The notes under the pieces: model-generated
Told to the model about the DNA's origin: nothing
Databases searched by the model: none
What the model saw: the letters and a program-made list of their open reading frames with translations, nothing else
Position numbers and translations under genes: made by a program
From: Rhizobiaceae bacterium
Lineage (GTDB): Bacteria; Pseudomonadota; Alphaproteobacteria; Rhizobiales; Rhizobiaceae
Direction: 5' to 3'
Assembly (NCBI GenBank): GCA_025698895.1
Contig: JAILWO010000001.1
Location: 1,709,001 to 1,773,000, forward strand
Length of the DNA stretch: 64,000 nucleotides
Part shown: positions 8,705-18,423 of the stretch, piece after piece
How the letters are laid out: every line of letters begins with the position of its first letter
Numbering within the stretch: the first letter of the stretch is position 1

Positions 8705-9751
8705 GTGACAACGGGTGAGAGTGGAGTGCAGCGCGTGGGAGTCGTGGTACCGCTGGAGGGCGGAAAAACGAACGAGAGTACTGTCCGTCGCTTGGTGGAT
8801 CTCACCGCGCGCGACATGGGGCGAGTCAACGAACTCATCCTGTCGAAGGCCGGTTCCGACGTGGCGATGATCCCCGAGGTTGCCAACCACCTCATTTCGT
8901 CGGGCGGCAAGCGCCTGCGCCCGATGCTGACCTTGGCCGCCGCGCAATTGTTCGGTTACTCGGGCGACGCCCATGTCAAGCTCGCCACCTCCGTCGAATT
9001 CATGCACACCGCGACGCTGCTCCACGACGACGTGGTCGACGAGAGCGACCTCAGGCGTGGCAAGACCACCGCGCGCACCATCTGGGGCAATCAGGCAAGC
9101 GTGCTGGTCGGCGACTTCCTGCTTGGACAGGCTTTCCGCATGATGGTCGATGTCGGTTCTCTTGAAGCGCTCGACATCCTCTCGACGGCTGCCTCTATCA
9201 TCGCCGAGGGCGAGGTCATGCAATTGGCCGCCGCCAAAAATCTCGAGACCACCGAGGACGAGTACATGGCCGTCATCAAGGCCAAGACAGCGGCACTGTT
9301 TTCGGCCGCCTGCGAGGTCGGTCCTGTCGTCGCCGAAGCGACGCGGGCCGATCGCGCCGCCTTGCGTTCCTACGGCCTCAATCTCGGCATGGCATTCCAA
9401 CTCGTTGACGACGCACTTGATTATGGGGGCGACGCTGCCACGCTCGGCAAGAATGTCGGCGACGATTTCCGTGAAGGCAAGGTCACGCTGCCGGTGATCC
9501 TGAGCTATCGCCGTGGATCCCCGGACGAGCGCGAGTTCTGGACGCGCGCCATCGAGGGCAACGAGACCGGCGACGTGGAACTGGAAGCGGCGCTTGGTCT
9601 CGTGGCACGTCACGGCGCCATCGGCGACACCATCACCAGGGCGCGCCATTTCGGGGAAATCGCGCGCGACGCGCTAGCGCCTCTGCCCACCTCGCCGCAG
9701 AAGGCGGCCATGATCGAGGTCATTGATTTCTGCATTTCGCGCGTGAGTTGA
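8705..9751 (+). CDS. ispB: Polyprenyl (octa/decaprenyl) diphosphate synthase
   Basis: A trans-prenyltransferase that builds the ubiquinone side chain from IPP units; it works upstream of UbiA, which is encoded in this window. Both aspartate-rich motifs are present: LLHDDVVDESD (DDVVD 108-112) and LVDDALDY (DDALD 235-239). GGKRLRPML (68-76) binds the pyrophosphate. Chain length cannot be read; alphaproteobacteria usually make Q-10. The start drawn is GTG, and an internal GTG ten codons later is also plausible. Confidence 0.92.
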   Translation: MTTGESGVQRVGVVVPLEGGKTNESTVRRLVDLTARDMGRVNELILSKAGSDVAMIPEVANHLISSGGKRLRPMLTLAAAQLFGYSGDAHVKLATSVEFMHTATLLHDDVVDESDLRRGKTTARTIWGNQASVLVGDFLLGQAFRMMVDVGSLEALDILSTAASIIAEGEVMQLAAAKNLETTEDEYMAVIKAKTAALFSAACEVGPVVAEATRADRAALRSYGLNLGMAFQLVDDALDYGGDAATLGKNVGDDFREGKVTLPVILSYRRGSPDEREFWTRAIEGNETGDVELEAALGLVARHGAIGDTITRARHFGEIARDALAPLPTSPQKAAMIEVIDFCISRVS

Positions 9752-9896
9752 CCCGTCCCGGCGCATCTGAGCGCGAAGTAAATGTATCCTCATTGAAGCG
9801 GGACCCCAAAAAGGCCATTCTTGCGCCGCACGGAAGCCTGAACCGCTTCGCCGCGACGGGTAGAAGCAGGTTCGCAATCGGGCAGGAAGGGACGAC

Positions 9897-11906
9897 ATGC
9901 GGCTGACCTGGAAGAAACGTCTCGCAACCGGCGCGGCAGCCGTGGCGCTGTCGCTCGCCGCATCGTCGGCGGGCTGGGCGAAAACCGAGACGCAGGATGC
10001 GCCTTCCGTAAAGATCGGCTCCTTTTCCGGTGCGGTGCTCGCGGCACGCATCGCCGAATCCGACAACGATCTCGCCTCGGCGATCGCCTATTACCGGCGA
10101 GCCCTCACCTTCAATGACGACGATCAGGCGATTCAGCAGGGGCTCATGCTGGCGCTGATCGCCAATGGCGAATTCGAGGCCGCCCTTCCGCTCGCCGACC
10201 GGCTCAAGGAAGTGCCCGAGGTCGAGCGTTTTTCACGCCTTGCGCTGGGTATCGACGCGATCCGCAAGGGAGATTATTCGCAGGCCGGCATCTACATGCA
10301 GATCGCGCTGGCTTCCGACCTTGATCGTCTCATCGGGGGGCTGGTGAGCGCCTGGGCCAAGTTCGGCGGCGGCGATGTCGAGGGAGCATTGGCCGAGGTC
10401 GGCCAGCTCAACGGCCCCGAATGGTATGACCTGTTTAGATCCTATCATCGCGCCCTGCTGCTTGAGCGGGCCGGCCGCAAGGATGAGGCGATCCAGGCCT
10501 ATGACGCCACGCTGACCAACGTCACCGCCGGCGCGGCCTCGCCCGACGTTTATCTGCGCGCGGCCGAGGCCTATGCCGGCTATCTGGTGCGCGAGAACGA
10601 CAGGGCGGGCGCCGAGGCCGTGCTCGACAAGGCGGCGGAATTCGCCACAGGTCGCCTGCCGCTCGACAAGCTGCGCGAGGATCTCAAGGCCGGAAAGACT
10701 GTCAGGCAGCTCGTCCCCGACGCGAAAGCCGGCGCGGCCGAGGTGCTGCTCAACCTGGCTTCGGCGCTCAACCGCAGCGGCGGCGAATCCTTCACGCGCC
10801 TTTATCTGCAATATGCCCGCGTGCTCGCGCCGACCAATGATTCCATCCTTGTCCAGCTCGGCCAGGTAGCCGAGCAGCAGGAAAAGCCCGAGGAGGCCAT
10901 CGCCTTCTACCGCCAGGTGCCGCTCACTTCGTCGATGAAGCGCGCCGCCGAGATGCAGCTCGGTCTCAACCTGGCCGATCTCGATCGCCATGACGAGGCC
11001 ATCGGCCATCTCAAGGCTCTGGTCGAGCAGGATCCGGATGACATGCGCGCCTATCTGGCGCTGGGCGGGGTCTACGCCTCCAAGGAGGACTTTCGCAGCG
11101 CCGCCGACCTCTATGACCGTGCCGTCTCGCGCATCAGCGGCGAGCCCCAGCGCGAGCACTGGAACATCTTCTACCAGCGCGGCATCGCCTATGAGCGTCT
11201 GAAGGAGTGGCCGAAGGCGGAGCCCAATTTCCGCCAGGCGCTGGAGCTATTCCCCGACCAGCCGCAGGTGCTCAATTATCTCGGCTATTCCTGGGTCGAC
11301 ATGAACATGAATCTCGAGGAAGGCCTCGAGATGATCCAGAAGGCGGTCGAGCTCCGGCCCAATGACGGCTACATCGTCGATTCGCTCGGCTGGGCCTATT
11401 ATCGGCTGCAGCGCTTCGACGAGGCCGTCGAGGCCCTCGAGCGCGCCGTGTCCATCCGCCCGCAGGATCCGATCCTCAACGACCATCTAGGCGACGCCTA
11501 CTGGCGTGTCGGGCGCAGGCTGGAGGCCACCTTCCAGTGGACCCATGCACGCGACCTCGATCCGGACGAGGACGTTCTGGCCGAGGTCGAGAAGAAGCTG
11601 GCCGAAGGTCTACCCGCCCTGGAGGAGAAGAAGGCCGAACTTCCGCCCGTGACCGAAAGTCCGGGCACGCAGGTCGCGGCCGCGGGTGTCGCGGGCATTG
11701 TCGCGCCGTCGGTGCCGGAAGCGAACGATTCGGATGCGACGGGCGAGCCGGTCCATGTCGTGGCGCCCGGCGACTCGCTCTGGTCGATCTCGGCCGAGCG
11801 CCTGGGTGACGGCGCCCGCTATCCGGAACTGCTCGACCTCAACCCCTCGCTGCGCGGTAATCCGGGCTCGATCCGGCCGGGGCAGGAACTCATCCTGCCG
11901 CGCTGA
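9897..11906 (+). CDS. Exported tetratricopeptide-repeat protein with C-terminal LysM domain
   Basis: A 669-residue protein with a signal peptide (KKRLATGAAAVALSLAASSAGWA, about 5-28). A long series of TPR helices follows (for example PEEAIAFYRQVP and PNDGYIVDSLGWAYYRLQRFDEAVEALERA). A C-terminal LysM domain from about residue 618 (VHVVAPGDSLWSISAERLG to LILPR) should bind peptidoglycan. TPR proteins of this type are common in Rhizobiales; the LysM end suggests a periplasmic scaffold anchored to the wall. The 145 bases upstream hold no other gene. Confidence 0.85.
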   Translation: MRLTWKKRLATGAAAVALSLAASSAGWAKTETQDAPSVKIGSFSGAVLAARIAESDNDLASAIAYYRRALTFNDDDQAIQQGLMLALIANGEFEAALPLADRLKEVPEVERFSRLALGIDAIRKGDYSQAGIYMQIALASDLDRLIGGLVSAWAKFGGGDVEGALAEVGQLNGPEWYDLFRSYHRALLLERAGRKDEAIQAYDATLTNVTAGAASPDVYLRAAEAYAGYLVRENDRAGAEAVLDKAAEFATGRLPLDKLREDLKAGKTVRQLVPDAKAGAAEVLLNLASALNRSGGESFTRLYLQYARVLAPTNDSILVQLGQVAEQQEKPEEAIAFYRQVPLTSSMKRAAEMQLGLNLADLDRHDEAIGHLKALVEQDPDDMRAYLALGGVYASKEDFRSAADLYDRAVSRISGEPQREHWNIFYQRGIAYERLKEWPKAEPNFRQALELFPDQPQVLNYLGYSWVDMNMNLEEGLEMIQKAVELRPNDGYIVDSLGWAYYRLQRFDEAVEALERAVSIRPQDPILNDHLGDAYWRVGRRLEATFQWTHARDLDPDEDVLAEVEKKLAEGLPALEEKKAELPPVTESPGTQVAAAGVAGIVAPSVPEANDSDATGEPVHVVAPGDSLWSISAERLGDGARYPELLDLNPSLRGNPGSIRPGQELILPR

Positions 11907-11983
11907 CACAAGCCGGGCTTCTCCTCGCCGTCGGTAGCCGGGCTCGACCGGGCATCATGCGCCGCCCGCCACACGTCGGCGCC

Positions 11984-12310
11984 TCACCTGTGATGGAAGG
12001 GCAGCGGCACGGGGCACTGCACCCACCGCCCGCCTTCCTTGCCCTGGCAGTCGAGCCTTAGCCGGCCGAGCTGCATTTCGGCAGGGTTCTGCTTGGTGCA
12101 GATGCAATTGGCGGTCGGGTGGCGCACCACGTTGCAGCTCGCATCGAAGCAAAGCAGCCCGGTCACGGCGTCGCGCTCGTTACCACCTCGGTCCGGCGTC
12201 GGGAAGTTCTGAGCCTGACCCGGCGCGGCGCTGAAACCCAGCGCCAGCACGGTCACGATGGCCGCGCGGCCAAAATTGAGGAGGTCCGTGCGGCGCGATC
12301 GATCCGGCAT
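11984..12310 (-). CDS. Small secreted cysteine-containing protein
   Basis: With the start at 12310 this is 108 residues. A basic, hydrophobic signal peptide (about 12-34, ending FSAAPGQAQ) leads to a mature region with six cysteines ([22 protein letters not shown]), suggesting a disulphide-stabilised periplasmic protein. No function is recognised. It is divergent from glyQ. Confidence 0.7.
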   Translation of the reverse strand: MPDRSRRTDLLNFGRAAIVTVLALGFSAAPGQAQNFPTPDRGGNERDAVTGLLCFDASCNVVRHPTANCICTKQNPAEMQLGRLRLDCQGKEGGRWVQCPVPLPFHHR

Positions 12311-12477
12311 TGTCTTCTCCCGGGAATGCTTGTGCTGGCTGGGCGTCAGTCGACGTGCTGTCACTATACGCCTCATCCGCGGGTCGGTTCCCGTCACAGT
12401 TTCGCGAGCGGCTGCTTGCCTTGACGCTGCCCGTGCCCGCCACTACCAGTGCCGCGACCCATTTCGCGGTATCCGGC

Positions 12478-13431
12478 ATGACCCTCGACAGACCCGCCCA
12501 TCTTGATCCGACGCGCTCTTTCCAGGGGCTGATCCTGACGCTGCACGATTATTGGGCGCGTCATGGCTGCGTCATCCTGCAACCCTACGACATGGAGGTG
12601 GGCGCGGGAACCTTCCACCCCGCGACCACGCTTCGCGCGCTTGGCCCCAGGCCCTGGAATGCGGCCTATGTCCAGCCGTCGCGGCGGCCCAAGGACGGCC
12701 GCTATGGCGAGAACCCGAACCGCCTTCAGCATTATTACCAGTACCAGGTCATCCTGAAGCCCAATCCGCCCGACCTCCAGGAACTCTATCTTGGCTCGCT
12801 GGCGGCAATCGGCCTCGATCCGCTCGTCCACGACGTCCGCTTCGTCGAGGACGACTGGGAGAGCCCCACGCTCGGCGCCTGGGGGCTTGGCTGGGAGTGC
12901 TGGTGCGACGGTATGGAGGTCTCGCAGTTCACCTATTTCCAGCAGGTCTGCGGCATCGAATGCGCGCCGGTTTCCGGCGAGCTAACCTACGGGCTCGAAC
13001 GTCTGGCCATGTATGTCCAGAACGTCGACAACGTCTATGACCTCAACTTCAACGGTCTCGACGGCGAGGCGAAGGTCACTTATGGCGATGTTTTCCTGCA
13101 GGCCGAAAAGGAATATTCGCGCTTCAATTTCGAGCACGCGGACACCGCCATCCTCCACCAGCATTTCATCGATGCCGAGAGCGAGTGCCGTGCCCTGCTC
13201 ACCGCAGGTGCCCCGAAGGAAGGGGACGGCATGTACCGCGTCGTCCTTCCTGCCTACGACCAGTGCATCAAGGCCTCGCACGCCTTCAATCTGCTCGACG
13301 CGCGCGGCGTCATCTCCGTGACCGAGCGCCAGGGCTACATCCTCAGGGTGCGCGATCTCGCCAAGGCCTGTGGCGAGGCCTTCCTGCTGACAGAGGCCGG
13401 CGGCGCCGGCTACGAAAGGGCTGCCGCGTGA
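12478..13431 (+). CDS. glyQ: Glycine--tRNA ligase, alpha subunit
   Basis: The alpha subunit of the bacterial alpha2-beta2 glycyl-tRNA synthetase, carrying the class II core. The 317-residue form starting at [10 protein letters not shown] gives the normal length; upstream in-frame residues are not family-like. Visible blocks include [53 protein letters not shown] and [14 protein letters not shown]. The stop overlaps the next start by one base, and glyS follows that gene. Confidence 0.97.
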   Translation: MTLDRPAHLDPTRSFQGLILTLHDYWARHGCVILQPYDMEVGAGTFHPATTLRALGPRPWNAAYVQPSRRPKDGRYGENPNRLQHYYQYQVILKPNPPDLQELYLGSLAAIGLDPLVHDVRFVEDDWESPTLGAWGLGWECWCDGMEVSQFTYFQQVCGIECAPVSGELTYGLERLAMYVQNVDNVYDLNFNGLDGEAKVTYGDVFLQAEKEYSRFNFEHADTAILHQHFIDAESECRALLTAGAPKEGDGMYRVVLPAYDQCIKASHAFNLLDARGVISVTERQGYILRVRDLAKACGEAFLLTEAGGAGYERAAA

Positions 13432-14024
13432 TGACCAGGACGCTTCTGCAATTGGCCGGCGCCGACCTCACGCCGCCCCGGCTCGCCGAGGCGGTGGTCA
13501 TCGTCATCGACGCTCAGCGCGAATATGTCGATGGCGCTCTGCCGCTGCCGGGCGTGAACGCCGCGCTTGATCGGATCGAGGCGCTCCTGTCGTCTGCTCG
13601 CGCCGCCGGTGCGGCGATCGTGCAGGTCCGCCACAAGGGGCGCTCGGGCGGCCTGTTCGACCCGGAAACCGCGAACTTCGCCTTCGCGGACGCCGCCGCG
13701 CCGCGAGATGGCGAGACGGTCGTCGAGAAGGCCCTTCCGAATTCCTTCGCCGGCACCGATCTCAAGGATGTGCTCGACGCCGCCGGCCGCAAGCGGCTCG
13801 TGATCTCCGGCTTCATGACGCATATGTGCGTGTCGGCCACGGCCCGCGCCGCGCTCGATCTCGGCTACCAGTCCACGGTGCTTTCCGATGCCACCGCCAC
13901 GCGCGACCTGCCGTCGGTCGACGGTTCCGGCGTCGTCTCCGCCCGCGACCTCCATTTGGTCGAACTCGCCGCGCTGGCCGATCGCTTCGCCATCGTCTGC
14001 GCGACGGCCGACGTTCTGGATTGA
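13431..14024 (+). CDS. Isochorismatase-like cysteine hydrolase
   Basis: A 197-residue alpha/beta hydrolase of the isochorismatase family. The predicted Asp-Lys-Cys triad is Asp27 ([11 protein letters not shown]), Lys100 ([10 protein letters not shown]) and Cys133 ([14 protein letters not shown]), with the usual cis-peptide neighbourhood. Family members hydrolyse amides, nicotinamide or isochorismate; the substrate cannot be assigned. It is wedged between glyQ and glyS with a TGATG overlap and a 2-base gap, so all three should be co-transcribed. Confidence 0.88.
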   Translation: MTRTLLQLAGADLTPPRLAEAVVIVIDAQREYVDGALPLPGVNAALDRIEALLSSARAAGAAIVQVRHKGRSGGLFDPETANFAFADAAAPRDGETVVEKALPNSFAGTDLKDVLDAAGRKRLVISGFMTHMCVSATARAALDLGYQSTVLSDATATRDLPSVDGSGVVSARDLHLVELAALADRFAIVCATADVLD

Positions 14025-14026
14025 TC

Positions 14027-16729
14027 ATGCCCGACCTTCTTCTCGAACTTCGAAGCGAAGAGATTCCGGCCCGCATGCAGCGCAAGGCGGCGGGCGATCT
14101 GAAGAAGCTCGTCACCGACGGGCTGGTCGAGGCGGGGCTGACCTACGAGGCCGCGCGCGAATACTGGACGCCGCGCCGCCTCGCGCTCGATATTCGCGGC
14201 GTGACCGCGCGCTCCAAGGACGTGCGCGAGGAGATCAAGGGTCCGCCCGTTACCGCGCCCGAGCAGGCCGTGCAGGGCTTCATGCGCAAGGCGGGGCTGG
14301 CCGACATATCGCAGGCCGAGACACGGTCGGACCCGAAGAAGGGCGAATTCTATGTCGCCGTCGTCGAGCGGCCAGGCCGCGCGGCGGACGAGATCGTCGC
14401 CGACCTGATGCCGGGCGTCATCCGCGGTTTTCCCTGGCCCAAATCCATGCGCTGGGGCGGGGCCTCGGCAAGGCCCGGCTCGCTGCGCTGGGTGCGCCCG
14501 CTCCAGTCCATCGTCTGCACTTTCGGCCCCGAGACCGAAGAACCGGTCGTGGTCGACTTCGAGGTTGACGGCATCCGCTCTGGCAACGTCACGCGCGGCC
14601 ACCGCTTCCACGCGCCCGAGCCGTTCGAGGTGAGGCGCTTCGATGACTATGTGGCGAAGCTCGAGACGGCGAAGGTCGTGCTCGACCCCGAGCGCCGCAA
14701 GGAGATCATCCGTGACGACGCGAAGAACCTCGCCTTCGCTTCCGGGCTGGAGCTGGTCGAGGACGAGGCCCTGCTGGAGGAGGTTTCCGGCCTGGTCGAA
14801 TGGCCGGTCGTGCTTCTGGGAGAGTTCGACGCAGGCTTCCTCGACATTCCCGGCGAGATCATCCGGCTGACCATCCGCGCCAATCAGAAATGCTTTGTGA
14901 CGAGGCCGGTGGATCACCCCCTTTCCGGCCCTTCGGGCCACCTTCTTCCACAAGGGGAGAAGGGGCGCGGCGGCGCCGTCGGCTCTCCCTCGCCCCTTGT
15001 GGGAGAGGGTGGATCGGCGCGCAGCGCCGAGACGGGTGAGGGGTATCGTCTATCCAACCGTTTCGTCGTCACCGCCAATATCGAGGCGTCCGATGGCGGG
15101 GCCGAAATCGCGCGCGGCAATGGCAAGGTGGTGCGCGCGCGCCTGTCGGACGCCGTGCATTTCTGGAAGACGGACCAGGCCGATCTGCCGGATCTCGACA
15201 GGTTGACACCGTCGGCCGAGAAGTTCGGGCTCGACCTGAGAAAGCCGCTCGACCAGCGCATGGCCCGCCTCGACCATCTCGGCGTCACCTTCCACGCAAA
15301 GCTCGGCACGCAGGGCGAGCGCGTCGAGCGCATCGCGCGGCTGGCGGAGGAGATTGCGAAGACGCTGCTCACCTCCCCATTGCGGGGAGGTCGCGCCGAA
15401 GGCGCGGGTGGGGGTAAAGACACCGTCACACCCCCACCCCTTACCCCTCCCTTCAAGGGGGAGGGGGAGTTGGCAGATCTCGCCCGCCGCGCCGCGATCC
15501 TCGCCAAGGCCGACCTCCAGACCGAGGTGGTTGGCGAGTTCCCCGAGCTTCAGGGCTTCATGGGCCGCACCTATGCGGCGCTGCAGGGAGAGCATGCTTC
15601 GGTCGCCACCGCCATCGAGGAGCATTACAGGCCACAGGGGCCATCGGATTCGGTCCCGACCGACCCCGTGGCGATCGCGGTCGCGCTGGCCGACAAGCTC
15701 GACACCCTCGTCGGCTTCTGGGCCATCGACGAGAAGCCCACCGGCTCCAAGGATCCCTATGCGCTGCGGAGGGCGGCATTGGGGGTGATCCGGATCGTGG
15801 TGGAGAACGGGGTGAGATTAGAGTTGGGGGCCACACTCGTACCGTCGTTCAACAATCTCCTGACACAGCTCTACTATCAGGGAAAGTTGGCTGCATTTTC
15901 CGAACTTGAGAAACTCAAGGATGCAGGCGTTCCAGAAGACTTTGTGGAAGATTTGGAAGTCCGGTTTGGCGGATCTGTTAAAGCTGTCGAAGCGGATGAT
16001 GGAGTAGGTGTTTCTGAGTTTTACCCGGGTTGGACCCCTGAGCGTTTTGCTGACCTCCTCTTCTTCTTCCACGACCGCCTGAAGGTCTATCTGCGCGACA
16101 AGGGCGCGCGGCACGACCTGATCGACGCCGTGCTGGCGAGCGGAAGTTACCCCTCATCCGGCCCTTCGGGCCACCTTCTCCCACAAGGGGAGAAGGGAGG
16201 GCGCGGCGGTGCGGACAGCGCTCCCTCTCCCCTTGTGGGAGAGGGTGGATCGGCGCGCAGCGCCGAGACGGGTGAGGGGTTTGAAGCTCCGGCCGTGAGC
16301 GGAACGAACGACGACCTTCTGCTCATCGTGCGCCGCGTCGAGGCGCTGTCGGCGCTGCTCGACACTGAGGATGGCGCAAACCTCCTCGCCGGCACGAAGC
16401 GCGCGGCCAACCTCCTCGCCGCCGAGGAAAAGAAGGGCACCAAGATCGCCGCTTCCGTCGATGCAGCGCTCTTCCGCGAGGACGTCGAGCGTACGCTTGA
16501 CGCTGCCATCGACCGGGCGGAGTCAGACGCGGCCGGGGCCATCGCGGCGCAGGACTACGAAGCCGCGATGCGCGCGCTTTCGACCCTGCGCGCGCCGATC
16601 GACACCTTTTTCGAGGCGGTGTTGGTCAATGACGAGGACGCGGCCGTGCGTGCCAACCGACTTGCGCTTCTGGCGCGTATCCGTGCCGCGACCGGTCAGG
16701 TCGCGGATTTCTCGAAGATCGCGGGATAG
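14027..16729 (+). CDS. glyS: Glycine--tRNA ligase, beta subunit, enlarged by in-frame repeat insertions
   Basis: The beta subunit carries the tRNA-binding and HD-like parts of glycyl-tRNA synthetase. The N-terminus ([18 protein letters not shown]), the [30 protein letters not shown] block and the C-terminal ADFSKIAG are normal. The protein is 900 residues, well above the ~690-780 usual. About 297-340 and 708-752 are two copies of one translated palindromic repeat, about 448-481 is another GC-rich palindrome, and about 600-670 is an AT-richer insert. The frame stays open throughout, so the gene is probably functional. Confidence 0.93.
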   Translation: MPDLLLELRSEEIPARMQRKAAGDLKKLVTDGLVEAGLTYEAAREYWTPRRLALDIRGVTARSKDVREEIKGPPVTAPEQAVQGFMRKAGLADISQAETRSDPKKGEFYVAVVERPGRAADEIVADLMPGVIRGFPWPKSMRWGGASARPGSLRWVRPLQSIVCTFGPETEEPVVVDFEVDGIRSGNVTRGHRFHAPEPFEVRRFDDYVAKLETAKVVLDPERRKEIIRDDAKNLAFASGLELVEDEALLEEVSGLVEWPVVLLGEFDAGFLDIPGEIIRLTIRANQKCFVTRPVDHPLSGPSGHLLPQGEKGRGGAVGSPSPLVGEGGSARSAETGEGYRLSNRFVVTANIEASDGGAEIARGNGKVVRARLSDAVHFWKTDQADLPDLDRLTPSAEKFGLDLRKPLDQRMARLDHLGVTFHAKLGTQGERVERIARLAEEIAKTLLTSPLRGGRAEGAGGGKDTVTPPPLTPPFKGEGELADLARRAAILAKADLQTEVVGEFPELQGFMGRTYAALQGEHASVATAIEEHYRPQGPSDSVPTDPVAIAVALADKLDTLVGFWAIDEKPTGSKDPYALRRAALGVIRIVVENGVRLELGATLVPSFNNLLTQLYYQGKLAAFSELEKLKDAGVPEDFVEDLEVRFGGSVKAVEADDGVGVSEFYPGWTPERFADLLFFFHDRLKVYLRDKGARHDLIDAVLASGSYPSSGPSGHLLPQGEKGGRGGADSAPSPLVGEGGSARSAETGEGFEAPAVSGTNDDLLLIVRRVEALSALLDTEDGANLLAGTKRAANLLAAEEKKGTKIAASVDAALFREDVERTLDAAIDRAESDAAGAIAAQDYEAAMRALSTLRAPIDTFFEAVLVNDEDAAVRANRLALLARIRAATGQVADFSKIAG
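14916..15045. repeat. Palindromic repeat element, copy 1, inside glyS
   Basis: A ~130-base GC-rich element with complementary arms (CCACAAGGGG / CCCCTTGTGG). It is nearly identical to the element at 16149-16281. It reads in frame as a peptide containing [14 protein letters not shown] and [18 protein letters not shown]. This kind of element is normally intergenic in rhizobia. Confidence 0.9.
15369..15470. repeat. Second type of palindromic repeat inside glyS
   Basis: Runs of CCTCCCCA / TGCGGGGAGG and CACCCCCACCCC / GGGTGGGGG, with a CTTCAAGGGGGAGGGGGA end, give several short self-complementary stems. It translates in frame as a Gly/Pro-rich stretch unlike GlyS (about residues 448-481). Its sequence differs from copies 1 and 2, so it is a separate family. 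Confidence 0.8.
16149..16281. repeat. Palindromic repeat element, copy 2, inside glyS
   Basis: Same family and orientation as the copy at 14916-15045. The arms CTCCCACAAGGGGAGA and TCTCCCCTTGTGGGAG are perfectly complementary over 16 bases. It is translated in the same frame as copy 1, giving the same peptide motif [18 protein letters not shown]. Confidence 0.9.
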
Positions 16730-16731
16730 CT

Positions 16732-17274
16732 CTACCGGATCTGTTCCAGCGAATGGTTCGGCACCGACGGCCGCTGCGGGGTCTGCGGTTGCTCGTCCAT
16801 GTCGCGGCGCTCGCGTTCGTGCGCTCGTGATCCGGCGTCCTCGGCATTGCCGTCGCGCGCGACGGCCTGTCGCGGTGACGCGGCCGGAAATGCCTCGCCC
16901 CGCAACCCGCCGCGAAACACCATCGGCTGGAAGTCGCCAACTTGCCTGACCCGCCGGGGCGCCGGTTTCCCCACCGCCTCGAAAAGCGCGATCTGGTCGG
17001 CGACCCAGGCTGGCGTCTCCGCCTCGTCCTGCGCCTCGCCGATCGAAGCCACCTTGACGTCCTCCACGCCCGGATCGCGCTCGGGCACCGGCGTGCCCAT
17101 CGCAACGACCGAAGGCGTGGAGTCTGGCTGGCCGAGCGCGACCATCGATGCGGTGATCTTTTCCGACGTGGCGGGAAGCGTCACGAAGGACGAAGCCGAC
17201 GCGCTGGCGACGCTGAGGCCGAATGCGCCGAGCGCGAGAAGGGCCAGTTTGGGCCGTGTGTTCCCGTTGGTCAT
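16732..17274 (-). CDS. Hypothetical exported protein
   Basis: A 180-residue protein with a signal peptide (PKLALLALGAFGLSVASASA, about 8-27). The rest is low-complexity and polar, rich in Ala, Glu, Arg and Pro, with no recognised domain. It converges with glyS, whose stop lies two bases away, so the two share no room for a terminator. Function is unknown. Confidence 0.65.
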   Translation of the reverse strand: MTNGNTRPKLALLALGAFGLSVASASASSFVTLPATSEKITASMVALGQPDSTPSVVAMGTPVPERDPGVEDVKVASIGEAQDEAETPAWVADQIALFEAVGKPAPRRVRQVGDFQPMVFRGGLRGEAFPAASPRQAVARDGNAEDAGSRAHERERRDMDEQPQTPQRPSVPNHSLEQIR

Positions 17275-17436
17275 GTCTTCAGATCCTGTTCGGCCGTCCT
17301 CGCAGGCGGCGTCTGCGGGCAGGCTAGGCGAGGCCCGTTAACATCGCGGCAAGAATCAGGGTTAACGCGACCGCCCGCCCGCCTTGCCCAGGCGCGCTTC
17401 GGGCGCTACTCACAGTGCCGACACGAGGGAGTTGCC

Positions 17437-18423
17437 GTGGCGCGCGCGAAGAAGATCGGACCGGCGAAAATCGTCCCCGAGGCCGAGGCCCTCAAACAGG
17501 CCGTGCGCGTTCTGGGGAAGGGGCAGCCAGTCGCCATTCCAACCGAGACGGTGTACGGGCTCGCCGCCGACGCCACCGATGGCGAGGCCGTCGCGCGCAT
17601 CTACGAGACCAAGGGCCGGCCGGCCTTCAATCCGCTCATCATCCATGTCGCCTCGCCGGAAATGGCGGAAGAACTGGCCCATTTCGATGAGGTCTCGCGC
17701 CATCTCGCCTTCGCCTTCTGGCCGGGGCCACTCACCATGGTCCTGCCGGCGAAGAAAGGCTCGCCCGTTTCGGCGCTCGCCACGGCGGGGTTGGAGACCG
17801 TCGCCATCCGGCTGCCGCGCGGCTTCGCCCGCGACCTGATCGCGGCCTTCGGAAAACCGATCGCGGCACCCAGCGCCAACTCCTCCGGCCGCATCAGCCC
17901 CACGACGGCCGAAGCGGTTGCCGCCGATCTTGGCGACCGCATTCCGCTTATCGTCGACGGTGGCCCGGCGCGCGTCGGCGTGGAATCGACCATTCTGTCG
18001 CTCGACGGACGTGACATCCGCCTGCTGCGGCCCGGCGGGCTGACGGTGGAGGACATCCGCGCCGCCATCGGCGTGGCGCCTTCCATGCCTGGGGCACCCG
18101 GCGGCAAGGTCGAGGCGCCAGGCCAGCTTGCCTCGCATTACGCTCCGGCCGCACGGATGCGGCTCGACGCGGCGAGCGTCAGGCCGGGCGAAGCGCTGCT
18201 GGGTTTCGGCCCGCGTCGCGCCCGCGGCGTCAAGGCGGCAAAGGCTGTGCTCAACCTGTCGCAGAAGGGAGACCTGCGCGAGGCCGCCAAGAACCTGTTT
18301 GCGCATCTGGCCGCGCTCGATGCCGAAAGGCCAGACCGCATCGTGGTCGAGCCGGTCCCCGAACACGGGCTGGGGCTGGCGATCAACGATCGGCTCCGCC
18401 GCGCCGCCGCCCCGCGTCCATGA
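17437..18423 (+). CDS. tsaC: L-threonylcarbamoyladenylate synthase (Sua5/YrdC family)
   Basis: Makes threonylcarbamoyl-AMP for the t6A37 modification of ANN-decoding tRNAs. The 328-residue protein has the N-terminal YrdC domain (PIPTETVYGLAADATDG-like block, FNPLIIHV, SANSSGRISPT) and a C-terminal Sua5 domain. The start is a GTG at 17437, preceded by a GAGGGA ribosome site; no ATG fits. Its stop overlaps the next start (ATGA), coupling it to the dehydrogenase. Confidence 0.9.
   Translation: MARAKKIGPAKIVPEAEALKQAVRVLGKGQPVAIPTETVYGLAADATDGEAVARIYETKGRPAFNPLIIHVASPEMAEELAHFDEVSRHLAFAFWPGPLTMVLPAKKGSPVSALATAGLETVAIRLPRGFARDLIAAFGKPIAAPSANSSGRISPTTAEAVAADLGDRIPLIVDGGPARVGVESTILSLDGRDIRLLRPGGLTVEDIRAAIGVAPSMPGAPGGKVEAPGQLASHYAPAARMRLDAASVRPGEALLGFGPRRARGVKAAKAVLNLSQKGDLREAAKNLFAHLAALDAERPDRIVVEPVPEHGLGLAINDRLRRAAAPRP

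Noticed and set aside
12310-12477. An N-terminal extension of GlyQ
   Set aside because: The extra 56 residues do not resemble the family, and the ATG at 12478 gives the normal length and start.
17337-17366. Two GTTAAC hexamers around a GAATC upstream of tsaC as a CtrA/CcrM control site
   Set aside because: The half-sites are about 20 bases apart, too far for one CtrA site, and no conservation data are available.
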